Shown piece after piece: positions 6,475 to 14,782 of a stretch of DNA of 17,577 bases. The translations under genes and the position numbers were made by a program. This stretch comes from JANRKT01 sp033763355. Its GTDB lineage: Bacteria; Bacteroidota; Bacteroidia; Chitinophagales; Chitinophagaceae. Below the pieces are notes generated by a model, which was not told where the DNA came from, did no database searches, and saw nothing but the letters and a program-made list of their open reading frames with translations. The DNA lies in NCBI GenBank assembly GCA_033763355.1, contig JANRKT010000381.1, positions 1 through 17,577 of the forward strand, written 5' to 3'. Position 1 is the stretch's first letter. Each line of letters opens with the position of its first letter.

Positions 6475-9114
6475 TTAAGATGCTGTGTTCTTTTCTTTTT
6501 CCTTAGGCAGCAATTTTGACCCGTTTTCATTTCTGAATACCACCGTATTACCAAACACATCCACCAATACAGGTTTTGTTTTATCCACATCGCCTGCAAG
6601 TATTTTACGGCTCAGCTGGTTTACAATTTCCTTTTGTATCAGCCGCTTTAAGGGCCTTGCGCCAAACTGCGGGTCAAAACCCTGTTCTGCAAGGTATTCA
6701 AGCGCATAATCGCTGAACTCCAGTAGCACACCGCTTTGCTCCACCAGTTGCTTCAGGTTATTGAGCTGTATCTTCACAATACCCATAATTTCTTTTTTCA
6801 GCAGCGGCTGGAACATGATGATCTCATCCACTCGGTTTAAAAACTCAGGCCTTATGGTTTGCCTGAGGAGGTTCATTACTTCCGTTTTCGCTTTTTCAGC
6901 AGCTGCTTCAATATCTTTCTCTTTTATGTTTTCAAATGCATCCATAATCAGATGACTGCCGATATTGCTCGTCATGATGATGATGGTGTTTTTAAAATTC
7001 ACCACACGTCCTTTGTTATCAGTAAGGCGCCCGTCATCAAGCACCTGCAGCAATACATTCCATACATCAGGGTGCGCTTTTTCAATTTCATCCAGCAATA
7101 CAACACTGTAAGGTTTCCTTCTCACTGCTTCTGTTAGCTGACCTCCCTCATCATAACCCACGTATCCCGGAGGGGCGCCAACCAGTCTTGATACGGTATG
7201 CTTCTCCTGATATTCGCTCATATCAATACGCGTCATCATACTCTCATCATCAAATAAATATTCTGCAAGCGCTTTGGCCAGCTCTGTTTTGCCCACACCG
7301 GTTGTGCCGAGAAAAATAAATGAACCAATGGGCTTCTTTGGATCCTGTAAACCTGCACGGCTCCTCCTGATGGCATCTGCAACAGCCGTAATGGCCTCAT
7401 CCTGCCCCACTACCCTTTCATGCAGGTGCCCTTCAAGATGCAATAACTTCTCTTTATCGCTCTTCATCATTTTCGTAACCGGTATGCCTGTTGCCTTTGC
7501 AATGCTTTCAGCAATATCCTCTGCGTCCACTTCTTCCTTCAGCAGGCGCTTCTCGCTGCCTGCTGCAAGTTGTTCACTCAGCTTTTGCATCAGCGTTTCT
7601 TCTTCTTTTATTTTACCATACCTTATTTCCGCCACTTTACCGTAGTCTCCGTTCCTTTCCGCCTGTTCAGCTTCCTGCTTAAGGTTTTCAACCCTGGCTT
7701 TGGAATTCTGAATTTTCTCCACCAGTTCTTTTTCTTCTTTCCATTTGGCTTTAAGCGTATCTCTTTCTACTGAGAGATTGGCAATTTCAGTATTGAGTTC
7801 TTTCAATTTTACTTCATCGTTCTCCCTTTTAATGGCTTCCCTCTCAATTTCAAGTTGCCTGATCTGCCTTTCAAGTGTGTCCAGTTCTTCCGGCATCGAA
7901 TTCATTTCAAGCCTTAATTTGGCGGCGCTTTCGTCAATCAGGTCAATCGCTTTATCAGGAAGAAACCGGTCCGTAACATAACGGTGAGACAATTCAACTG
8001 CTGCAATGATGGCTTCATCTTTTATGCGGACATGATGGTGGGTTTCATAGCGGTCTTTTAAACCACGCAGAATGGAAATGGCATCCTCCACTGAAGGTTC
8101 ATCAATCGTTACCCGCTGAAAACGGCGTTCCAGCGCTTTATCTTTTTCAAAAAATTTCTGGTATTCATTTAAAGTAGTAGCGCCAACTGCCCGCAGTTCA
8201 CCCCTTGATAATGCAGGTTTTAAAATATTTGCCGCATCCATTGCACCTTCGCCGCCCCCTGCCCCCACCAGTGTATGTATCTCATCTATGAACAAAATAA
8301 TTTCACCATCACTGCCGCTTACTTCCTTTACTACTGCCTTCAGCCTTTCTTCAAACTCGCCTTTGTATTTGGCACCTGCAATCAGCAGCCCCATATCCAA
8401 TGCATAAATAACTTTTGATTTAAGGTTTTCAGGTACGTCGCCGTTTACAATCCGGTGGGCAATACCTTCAGCAATAGCAGTTTTACCTACACCAGGTTCA
8501 CCTACAAGTATGGGATTATTTTTGGTGCGGCGTGAAAGGATGTGCAAAGTCCTTCTGATTTCTTCATCCCTACCTATTACAGGGTCAAGCTTACCCTGCC
8601 TTGCCAGTTCATTTAAATTCTTTGCATATTTATTCAGGGCATTGAATTCCTGCGTTTGCGTTTGTGAAGTAACTTTTTCTCCTTTACGTAATTCTTTAAT
8701 AGCGGTGACAAGTCCTTTTTCTGTAAGGCCTGCATTTTTCAGCAATTTGGCGGCAGCATCATTTCCCTGTACAAGAGCAAGCAACAAATGTTCGGGGGTA
8801 ACAAACTCATCATTGAATTGCTTTAATGCCGCACCTGCCCTCAGCACCACATTATTTGCTTCACGGCTGATGGATTGCGCAGCATCTGCAGATGTCTTCG
8901 GTAATTTACTGATAAGTTCATCTGATTTGCTTTCAACTATGTTTACAGTAACATTGTTCTTTTTCAGCAGGTATTCAACAGGCGAATCCTCCTGTTCAAG
9001 CAACGCTTTTAATAAATGCTCCGTTTCTATATTCGGGTTTTGTGAATTAAATGCTAATTGCTGGGCCTGCTGAAAGGCCTCTGCCGCTTTTATGGTAAAA
9101 TTTCCTAAGTTCAT
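6475..9114 (-). CDS. clpB: ATP-dependent chaperone ClpB (protein disaggregase)
   Basis: A full-length 879-residue ClpB/Hsp104-type AAA+ protein. It has a Clp N-domain (about 1-145). The first AAA+ module has Walker A GEPGVGKT (205-212), Walker B IILFIDE (272-278) and arginine fingers R330/R331. A long coiled-coil middle domain (about 405-525) distinguishes ClpB from ClpA and ClpC and docks DnaK. The second AAA+ module has Walker A GTTGVGKT (603-610), Walker B VVLLDE (671-676) and sensor TSN (715-717). The C-terminal domain ends with GARPLKRLIQKEI. It works as a cytoplasmic hexamer that threads aggregated proteins through its pore together with DnaK/DnaJ/GrpE. No key residue is missing. It stands alone, divergent from the serine hydrolase with 137 bases between the starts. 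No clear heat-shock operator such as CIRCE is visible there. Confidence 0.98.
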   Translation of the reverse strand: MNLGNFTIKAAEAFQQAQQLAFNSQNPNIETEHLLKALLEQEDSPVEYLLKKNNVTVNIVESKSDELISKLPKTSADAAQSISREANNVVLRAGAALKQFNDEFVTPEHLLLALVQGNDAAAKLLKNAGLTEKGLVTAIKELRKGEKVTSQTQTQEFNALNKYAKNLNELARQGKLDPVIGRDEEIRRTLHILSRRTKNNPILVGEPGVGKTAIAEGIAHRIVNGDVPENLKSKVIYALDMGLLIAGAKYKGEFEERLKAVVKEVSGSDGEIILFIDEIHTLVGAGGGEGAMDAANILKPALSRGELRAVGATTLNEYQKFFEKDKALERRFQRVTIDEPSVEDAISILRGLKDRYETHHHVRIKDEAIIAAVELSHRYVTDRFLPDKAIDLIDESAAKLRLEMNSMPEELDTLERQIRQLEIEREAIKRENDEVKLKELNTEIANLSVERDTLKAKWKEEKELVEKIQNSKARVENLKQEAEQAERNGDYGKVAEIRYGKIKEEETLMQKLSEQLAAGSEKRLLKEEVDAEDIAESIAKATGIPVTKMMKSDKEKLLHLEGHLHERVVGQDEAITAVADAIRRSRAGLQDPKKPIGSFIFLGTTGVGKTELAKALAEYLFDDESMMTRIDMSEYQEKHTVSRLVGAPPGYVGYDEGGQLTEAVRRKPYSVVLLDEIEKAHPDVWNVLLQVLDDGRLTDNKGRVVNFKNTIIIMTSNIGSHLIMDAFENIKEKDIEAAAEKAKTEVMNLLRQTIRPEFLNRVDEIIMFQPLLKKEIMGIVKIQLNNLKQLVEQSGVLLEFSDYALEYLAEQGFDPQFGARPLKRLIQKEIVNQLSRKILAGDVDKTKPVLVDVFGNTVVFRNENGSKLLPKEKEKNTAS

Positions 9115-9251
9115 ATCCTGACCCCCTGAACGGGGATTTCTGTTTTATGGTGATTAATCTTAATTTTAAAATCCTTATGGTAATCAATACAAGCCCTCTG
9201 CAAACAACAAAAATTATTCATTTTTATAAGTACGTATCCGGGGATGCAACT

Positions 9252-10322
9252 ATGTCACATAAAGTTAATTCTATCTGCCGCAAAAGCAGTATCCTGTTTA
9301 TTTTCCTGTTATTATTTCAGGCTGCTATCGGACAGTATGATTTCAGCGAAGCCGAGGCTATTTTAGAAAAGAACAGAAAAGCTTTGGGTAACGACGTTGT
9401 GATGCTGATCTGGAAAGACGGGAAAATGGTTTACGCAAAGGATATTAAAAAAGGTGAAACCGGCTTTAATGCCAAAATCCCTGCACCCATTGCCAGTTGC
9501 AGCAAATGGCTCACTGCTGCATTGGTAATGACTTTTGTTGATGCGGGTAAAATTTCGCTTGACGACCCCATCAGCAAATACCTGCCCTTTTATGAAAAAT
9601 ACATGAAGGGCTACATTACCATCAGGCAATGTTTATCGCACACTACAGGCATTGAAGACGAAGGCACATTCCTGAAAAAAATAACCCAGCGGGGAAAATT
9701 CAATTCGCTTGAAGAAGAAGTAAATTCTTTTGCATCAAAAAGGGATATCTCAGCCAATCCGGGTCAGCAGTTCTGGTATGGTAATGTTGGTTTAAACATT
9801 GCGGGAAGGATACTTGAGATTGTTGGCAAAAAAAGTTTCGACAGGCTGATAATGGAAAGATTGTTCAGGCCGCTGAAAATGAAAAACAGCACTTTTACCA
9901 ATGAAAACTACAATGCAGCAGTAAACCCTTCCGGGGGAGCCAAATCAACAGCCAATGATTACATGAATTTTCTCTGCATGATACTAAACAAAGGCATGTT
10001 TGAAGGAAAAAGATTTTTGAGTGAAGAATCCATTGCCGAAATGATTAAGATACAATCCAAAGATGCAGTGGTAAAATATACACCGGTTGTTTCAAGCGGC
10101 TACCCCTACGGGCTTGGCTGCTGGATACAGGAAATGGATGGCAGCGGTAATGCAACAGTGATAAGCAGCCCTGGCTTATTCGGCACATGGCCGATGGTGG
10201 ATTATTGCCGTGGCTACGCCTGTATCATCTTTGTAAAAACCTTACTCAACGAACAACGCAAAGAAATTTACCTCGGTATAAAGGAAGCCATTGATCAGCA
10301 AATCGCATCTCAGTGCAAATAA
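9252..10322 (+). CDS. Exported serine hydrolase, beta-lactamase / penicillin-binding fold (class C type)
   Basis: The start is placed at the ATG at 9252. The frame is open back to 9147, but the ATG at 9252 begins a proper signal peptide (SHKVNSICRKSS, then ILFIFLLLFQAAIG|Q), whereas the upstream 35 residues look like untranslated leader. From this start the protein has 356 residues. Catalytic motifs are SxxK as S82-C-S-K85 (within ASCSKWLTAALV) and YxN as Y176-G-N178, with an HTTGIE turn between them. The usual third motif is represented by SSPGLFGTWP. The family includes esterases, D-aminopeptidases, carboxypeptidases and AmpC-like lactamases, so the substrate is open. An LFR-type segment (MERLFRPLKM) is typical of the fold. 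It converges on the DraG-like gene with only 8 bases between stops and no visible terminator. Confidence 0.88.
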   Translation: MSHKVNSICRKSSILFIFLLLFQAAIGQYDFSEAEAILEKNRKALGNDVVMLIWKDGKMVYAKDIKKGETGFNAKIPAPIASCSKWLTAALVMTFVDAGKISLDDPISKYLPFYEKYMKGYITIRQCLSHTTGIEDEGTFLKKITQRGKFNSLEEEVNSFASKRDISANPGQQFWYGNVGLNIAGRILEIVGKKSFDRLIMERLFRPLKMKNSTFTNENYNAAVNPSGGAKSTANDYMNFLCMILNKGMFEGKRFLSEESIAEMIKIQSKDAVVKYTPVVSSGYPYGLGCWIQEMDGSGNATVISSPGLFGTWPMVDYCRGYACIIFVKTLLNEQRKEIYLGIKEAIDQQIASQCK

Positions 10323-10330
10323 AGCTAAAA

Positions 10331-11845
10331 CTATTTGCTGTTGTAAATGATATAATCCCATACCCGCAATTCATAACCTTCAGCGGGATTCAGGAGTTTA
10401 ACCTCAACTTTGTGTTTGCCTTTGGCAAGCCCGTATTTCCAGCATAATTCATGGCGGCGCACAGTAAAATTAGTGGAGAGTTTAATCGTTTCAGGTTGTC
10501 CTCCATCAATTATTACTTGCATTTCAGGCATTGCATCAGGTGAACCCTGTTTCTTAAAAGCTTCGCCCCGCAGTACATAACCTGTTCCTTCAAATTCAAA
10601 AACAAGTTCTTTCATATCCCTGTTATTAACCTGTACTTTTTGTACCGGGTAAAAGCCCGGAAAACTCTTTTCAAAAGCAACTGCTTGGGGTATTTGCTTT
10701 TTGATTATGATGGTTTCTTCACCTGCTGTTCCGCCATTTCTTTTAATATTTTCCAGTGCATGCTTATAACTTATATCATACACTTTATTCAGCGACATAG
10801 TGGTGTATTTAAAGTCAATGCCCTCTGCTTCCTTTAAGCCCATCTTCCAGTAAGCAGGTATTTTGTTATAGCCCAGCATGGTTCCCAATACACCGGCAGC
10901 AGTTGAAGGATTACAATCAGCATCCTGGCCTGCCCTTGTGGAAACATCAAGCGTTTTGGTAAAATCTCCGTTGCCATACAACAAGCCAAGCACTACATAT
11001 GCAGCATTGATCTTCGCATCAATATTGAATGCGGCAAAAACACCATCAGGGCAACCCGCTTCTGCCGACCACTTCTTTTGAACCTCAAACCAGTTCTGAT
11101 GCCAGTCATGGGGGTATTTTTTGTGCCATCGTATAACATCTGCAATACATTTGTAAAAATCGCTTTGCTGAGGAATGGTTTTTAATGCTTCGGTAACGAT
11201 ATATTGGATATTTTTTGAAGTGAATGCAAGCGAATACATGGCGCCCGCATACACACCACCGTACCATCCGTCGCCGTAATTCATAATATGGCCAATCTTA
11301 TCGCTGATGGCTGAAGCGGTATTGGGCATACCGGGCGACATGAGGCCTGCAAAATCAGATTCAATCTGGTAATCTATATCATCCGCATGAGGGTTGTTCA
11401 TCCAATGGCCTGACTGAGGGGCTTTAATGCCATTTAAAATATTATACCTGCCCGCCTGGTTGGCATGCCAAAGCATGTAGCCGGCATTGGCATATGCATT
11501 TGCAAAAGAATCAAGGGGTGCTTCCAATCCGTATTTCTCAAATACATCCACAAAGGTTAAATCCATATAAATGTCATCATACAAACCGGGATTATTGGTC
11601 ATGGTTTTTTTCAGGTAGCCATCATACCATTCAAGCGGCTGGTAATCCTGTATAAAAGTTCCGTTAAACCGGAATTCATATGGCCCGCCCAACGTAACAC
11701 CGATGGTCTGGCCTGCCCATCCGCCTTTTATTTTGTCTTTTAATCCTTCAGCGGAGATAACAAATGCTGAAGTGCCCGGCTTTGACTGCTGTGCTGGTAA
11801 ATAAAACGACAGCATGATAAAAATGACTGTGAAAGGGATTTTCAT
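10331..11845 (-). CDS. Exported ADP-ribosylglycohydrolase-fold (DraG-like) protein
   Basis: A 504-residue protein with a signal peptide (MKIPFTVIFIMLSFYLPAQ|Q; no lipobox cysteine). Residues about 33-370 show the DraG/ADP-ribosylglycohydrolase fold. They include an opening GGWAGQTIGVTLGG block, a Y-D-D-I-Y-M-D acidic motif (D90, D91, D95) and RAGQDADCNPSTAAGVLG with D308 and D310, the usual metal-binding motif. The last ~120 residues are a separate beta-rich domain (VIIDGGQPETIKL, KGKHKVEVKLLN, RVWDYIIY) that looks like a carbohydrate-binding-type sandwich. True ADP-ribosyl hydrolases are usually cytoplasmic. Export plus the C-terminal sandwich suggest a glycoside or nucleoside substrate outside the inner membrane. 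It is the last gene of an operon with galT and a sugar kinase, 25 bases after the kinase stop. The family is firm, the substrate unknown. Confidence 0.88.
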   Translation of the reverse strand: MKIPFTVIFIMLSFYLPAQQSKPGTSAFVISAEGLKDKIKGGWAGQTIGVTLGGPYEFRFNGTFIQDYQPLEWYDGYLKKTMTNNPGLYDDIYMDLTFVDVFEKYGLEAPLDSFANAYANAGYMLWHANQAGRYNILNGIKAPQSGHWMNNPHADDIDYQIESDFAGLMSPGMPNTASAISDKIGHIMNYGDGWYGGVYAGAMYSLAFTSKNIQYIVTEALKTIPQQSDFYKCIADVIRWHKKYPHDWHQNWFEVQKKWSAEAGCPDGVFAAFNIDAKINAAYVVLGLLYGNGDFTKTLDVSTRAGQDADCNPSTAAGVLGTMLGYNKIPAYWKMGLKEAEGIDFKYTTMSLNKVYDISYKHALENIKRNGGTAGEETIIIKKQIPQAVAFEKSFPGFYPVQKVQVNNRDMKELVFEFEGTGYVLRGEAFKKQGSPDAMPEMQVIIDGGQPETIKLSTNFTVRRHELCWKYGLAKGKHKVEVKLLNPAEGYELRVWDYIIYNSK

Positions 11846-11870
11846 AAAAAGAAATTTATGGCAAAAACAA

Positions 11871-13229
11871 TTACCCCATGTTGTTTAATACCAGGGCTCC
11901 GTCTGTACTTCCTGAAAAAAAGAAACTTTTAATTTTATATTTACTGCGGTATTGCTTAAAAATTTCTTTTGCAGTTGCTTTGCCTTCTTTTCCGTAACAT
12001 AACAGGCACACTGTTCCGCCACTTCCCCCGCCGGTAATACGGGCACCGTAAACATGGCTTCCCGGCCCGGCCGAACGCACCATTTCAACTATTTCATCAG
12101 TATTTTCATTTCCCAAACCTATATCGCTATAGCCTGCATGGCTTTCAAACATCATTTTACCCATTTGTTTCAAAGTGCCTTCCCTTTCAGCAGGCTTCGG
12201 GAAATTCTGTATCAGCTTCATAAAGCTATTGATCCTGGAATTTTCCTGCACAGGATGTTTTGCACAACTTTTAAGCCGGTAGGTTTTACCGGGAGCTATT
12301 TCCGTAACAGCATCAATTGACAGTTCATAGCGTTTTAAAAAATCCTCACCCGAAATTTGTTCCGGCAAAGAATTGATGTACTCATTTTCAAAAACTGTCA
12401 GAGGGATATTGCCGAGGAAACCCTGGTATGGCAAAGCGCTCCATTGCCCCGAGCTTTTTGCCAGCTGCAAATCATTTAAAGAGCAACCGGCCTGTAATGC
12501 GATAATGGTATATGCCATAAAAGCCGCTGTTCTCACATCACCATAAGAAGCGCCGCTTACAGCATGGCGTATGCCGCTGTCAATTGCACAAAAAGAAATA
12601 CCTGTGGGAATTTTTACTGCGGGCAAAACGGTATGCGGCTGGCAGATGAGCGGCAGCAATTTATTTTTCTGTCCGAGGTAAGAACTCAACTGGTCCATCA
12701 GCCCGCATGGCGCCCCTACTACAAGGTTTTCAGCCTGCTGGGCCAGCAAAGGCAATTCAGTTTCACGTAAAGAAATATCAAACAGTTTGCACAATGCGCA
12801 CATTACCGCCACTTCAAGCGCAGCAGAGGAAGAAACGCCTTTGCCCGGAGGAACAGTTGACTGCACCAGGATATTTAAACCGGTTAAAGGAATTTTCTTT
12901 TGCTGGTGCAATACAATATAACAGCCGGTTATATAAGCTGCCCAATCACCGCCCGGCATGGCATGGATAAGCGCAGCAGCATCTTTAATATCCTTATGGC
13001 TTAATGCCTCAGCATCAATTAAAAAATTTTCAGCTTTATTTTTAGCATCAAGCGACCTGATGATGATGTTTGTATCAACTCTCTGCTGTACCTGAACTGT
13101 GGTAGTTTGTTTAATGGGCATTTGCAATAACAACGAACCGCTGTAATCTGCTATGCCCCCCATTACATCCAGCCTTCCCGGGGCCGTTGCTGTAAATATT
13201 TTTTTGTCAGCGGAAAAAAATTCATTCAT
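11871..13229 (-). CDS. GHMP sugar kinase, L-arabinokinase-like (galactokinase superfamily)
   Basis: A 452-residue cytoplasmic GHMP kinase, longer than usual galactokinases of about 380-400. Motif 1 is APGRLDVMGGIADYSG (16-31), where textbook galactokinases have a GEHTDYNGG-type sequence. The ATP-phosphate loop is VPPGKGVSSSAA (126-137). The probable catalytic base is D179 in CGLMDQ, and motif 3 is ARITGGGSGGTVC (396-408). Several blocks (motif 1, CGLMDQ...NKLLPLICQP, IDSGIRHAVSGASYGDVR, LYGA/VYGA-RITGGGSGGT) match, from memory, the C-terminal kinase domain of plant L-arabinokinase ARA1 rather than GalK. The reaction would be sugar plus ATP to sugar-1-phosphate. Whether the sugar is L-arabinose, D-galactose or another aldose cannot be decided here. 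Its ATG overlaps the galT stop by four bases (ATGA, 13226-13229), so it is coupled to galT. Automatic annotation as galactokinase would be likely and possibly wrong. Confidence 0.85.
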   Translation of the reverse strand: MNEFFSADKKIFTATAPGRLDVMGGIADYSGSLLLQMPIKQTTTVQVQQRVDTNIIIRSLDAKNKAENFLIDAEALSHKDIKDAAALIHAMPGGDWAAYITGCYIVLHQQKKIPLTGLNILVQSTVPPGKGVSSSAALEVAVMCALCKLFDISLRETELPLLAQQAENLVVGAPCGLMDQLSSYLGQKNKLLPLICQPHTVLPAVKIPTGISFCAIDSGIRHAVSGASYGDVRTAAFMAYTIIALQAGCSLNDLQLAKSSGQWSALPYQGFLGNIPLTVFENEYINSLPEQISGEDFLKRYELSIDAVTEIAPGKTYRLKSCAKHPVQENSRINSFMKLIQNFPKPAEREGTLKQMGKMMFESHAGYSDIGLGNENTDEIVEMVRSAGPGSHVYGARITGGGSGGTVCLLCYGKEGKATAKEIFKQYRSKYKIKSFFFSGSTDGALVLNNMG

Positions 13230-14266
13230 AGATTTATCTTTCGCAGTTCTGCGGCTTTTTCTTCAGGTATGGTATCGGCCATAAAAGTATCAGCCCCTGT
13301 TTCAGGCCCGGCGAGAAATTTCATTAAGCCCGGCTGCCTTAAAGGCGGGCAAATAATCAGGTGCATGTGGTAATCTTTGTAATCCCCCCCATCAACAGGC
13401 GCTTGTGTATAAGCAAGTATATAAGGAAAGCTCATGCTGAAATTGGCATCATACTTCCGGGTTACAGTTTGAAAAACTTGTGCCAGATCATACAATTCCG
13501 TATCACTCATGGTAACCAATGTTGCATGTCGTTTTTTGGGGAAGATATACGTTTCATAAGCGAACCGTGCAAAATAAGGTATAAAAGCAATGGCATTTTC
13601 ATTTTCAGCCAACACCCTTGAGTTATCTTTTTGCTCGGCAAGAATAATGTCTTCAAAAATATTTTTATTGAAATCTTTCCTGTAATCCTGCATGGCCTGC
13701 ATTTCCTTTACCACGGTATTAAAAGTAAAATCTGTTGCATAAATCTGGCAATGAGGATGGGGGTTGGATACACCCACAATTTCTCCCTTATTTTCAAAAA
13801 TTAAAACTGATTTAATAGCAGGGTGCTGCTCAAAAAAAATCATTTCGTTGCGCAATGCCGCCAGTACATTGGCTACTTTTTCTACCGGTATATCGTTGAG
13901 CGTAACATTGTGTTTAGGATCAAAACATACCACTTTGGCTATACCATCCGCTTTGCCCCTTTTATATAAACCACCGTGTAAATGCTGAGATGTTTCTGCA
14001 ATAACCGGCGACTGCAGGCCTACAACAGGGTGGTCGTTTTCAAAAATAAATACATCTTTATAGTCAGGGTTTTTTAAGCCGCTCACCCTCGTATTGCCAG
14101 GGCATAAATAACATGCCGGGTCATACTCAGGCGCTGCCAATACTGATTCTTTTTTATCAAAACTCCATGGCCTTGTATTGCGGTGTGCGGCATACACCAC
14201 CCATTCCCGCCTCAACGGGTGCCATCTTTTCTCCCATTTGCCTTCAGTTGTCGTATTTTTTTCCAT
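13226..14266 (-). CDS. galT: UDP-glucose--hexose-1-phosphate uridylyltransferase (GalT)
   Basis: A 346-residue enzyme of the HIT superfamily. It exchanges UMP between UDP-glucose and a hexose-1-phosphate, the middle step of the Leloir pathway. Zinc-ligand positions C52 and C55 (CYLCPGN), H119 (DPKHNVTL) and H170 match the E. coli GalT pattern. The active-site motif is H170-P-H172-C-Q, with H172 as the uridylylated nucleophile. The C-terminal half contains the second conserved block (YKDYHMHLIICPP). Early residues KRWHPLRREWVV also fit the family. It is the first gene of the sugar operon; the kinase overlaps its end by four bases. No galE or galM is in the window. The start ATG is preceded by an A/T-rich leader, and a weak TATTTTTT box can be seen about 30 bases upstream on the minus strand. 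Confidence 0.95.
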   Translation of the reverse strand: MEKNTTTEGKWEKRWHPLRREWVVYAAHRNTRPWSFDKKESVLAAPEYDPACYLCPGNTRVSGLKNPDYKDVFIFENDHPVVGLQSPVIAETSQHLHGGLYKRGKADGIAKVVCFDPKHNVTLNDIPVEKVANVLAALRNEMIFFEQHPAIKSVLIFENKGEIVGVSNPHPHCQIYATDFTFNTVVKEMQAMQDYRKDFNKNIFEDIILAEQKDNSRVLAENENAIAFIPYFARFAYETYIFPKKRHATLVTMSDTELYDLAQVFQTVTRKYDANFSMSFPYILAYTQAPVDGGDYKDYHMHLIICPPLRQPGLMKFLAGPETGADTFMADTIPEEKAAELRKINL

Positions 14267-14336
14267 TGAGGGATGAAAATAGAAAAAATATCTTTACCAC
14301 CATCTTTCTATAAAGCATATACCACATCCGGGTCGC

Positions 14337-14344
14337 TAATTTTG
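14337..14344 (+). promoter_or_regulatory. -7 element (TAnnTTTG) before the small membrane protein gene
   Basis: TAATTTTG matches the Bacteroidota -7 consensus at every fixed position. Transcription would start near 14350, giving a leader of about 14 bases before the ATG at 14364. No good TTTG -33 box is found at the expected distance, so the call is tentative. Confidence 0.4.
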
Positions 14345-14363
14345 CTATAATAAAAAAAACATC

Positions 14364-14705
14364 ATGTATGAACACAAACGTCAGCCCCTTGCAGCAGCAC
14401 AGGTATTTTACATAAGGGTTGCCAAAAACCTGTTATTTGCTGCTTTTATTCTTGCTATTTGCCTTGGTATTGGCATTACAGGTTATCATTATACGGCGCA
14501 GGTAAGCTGGCTTGATGCCCTGCATAATGCTTCTATGATTTTAAGCGGTATGGGTCCAGTGGTTGAAATCACCACTGTAAGCGGTAAATGGTTCTCATCT
14601 TTCTATGCACTGTTTAGCGGGGTGGTTTTTATTACCAATATCGGCGTTATCCTTGCACCGGCATTGCACCGCTTGTTTCATAAATTGCACCTTGAGGAAA
14701 ATTGA
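14364..14705 (+). CDS. Small two-helix membrane protein with pore-loop-like segment
   Basis: A 113-residue protein. TM1 is about residues 22-42 and TM2 about 77-99. Between them lies a short amphipathic segment and WLDALHNASMILSGMGPV (49-66), followed by SGKWFSSFYALFSG. The order TM1, pore helix, loop, then GK(W/F)-led TM2 is that of two-helix potassium channels. The selectivity filter TVGYG is absent, and SGMGPV stands in its place. The C terminus is short and basic (HRLFHKLHLEEN). I recall such proteins as uncharacterised in several bacterial groups. Channel activity is therefore a structural suggestion only. It is divergent from galT (97 bases between starts) and followed after 77 bases by queG. 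The leader carries a good -7 element. Confidence 0.75.
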   Translation: MYEHKRQPLAAAQVFYIRVAKNLLFAAFILAICLGIGITGYHYTAQVSWLDALHNASMILSGMGPVVEITTVSGKWFSSFYALFSGVVFITNIGVILAPALHRLFHKLHLEEN

Positions 14706-14782
14706 ATGGGTTGCTACCTGTTGGTTAATCCAGGGCATTTGCTGAAGCTGTATGCTATTTATTACCTGTGTTGCAAATAATA

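Noticed and set aside
8510..9073. 187-codon plus-strand frame opposite clpB
   Set aside because: It is antisense to the conserved ClpB N-terminal region, and its serine- and phenylalanine-rich composition is that of a shadow frame.
9147..9251. 35-residue N-terminal extension of the serine hydrolase
   Set aside because: The extension is A/T-rich leader without protein-like features, and the internal ATG at 9252 begins a standard signal peptide.
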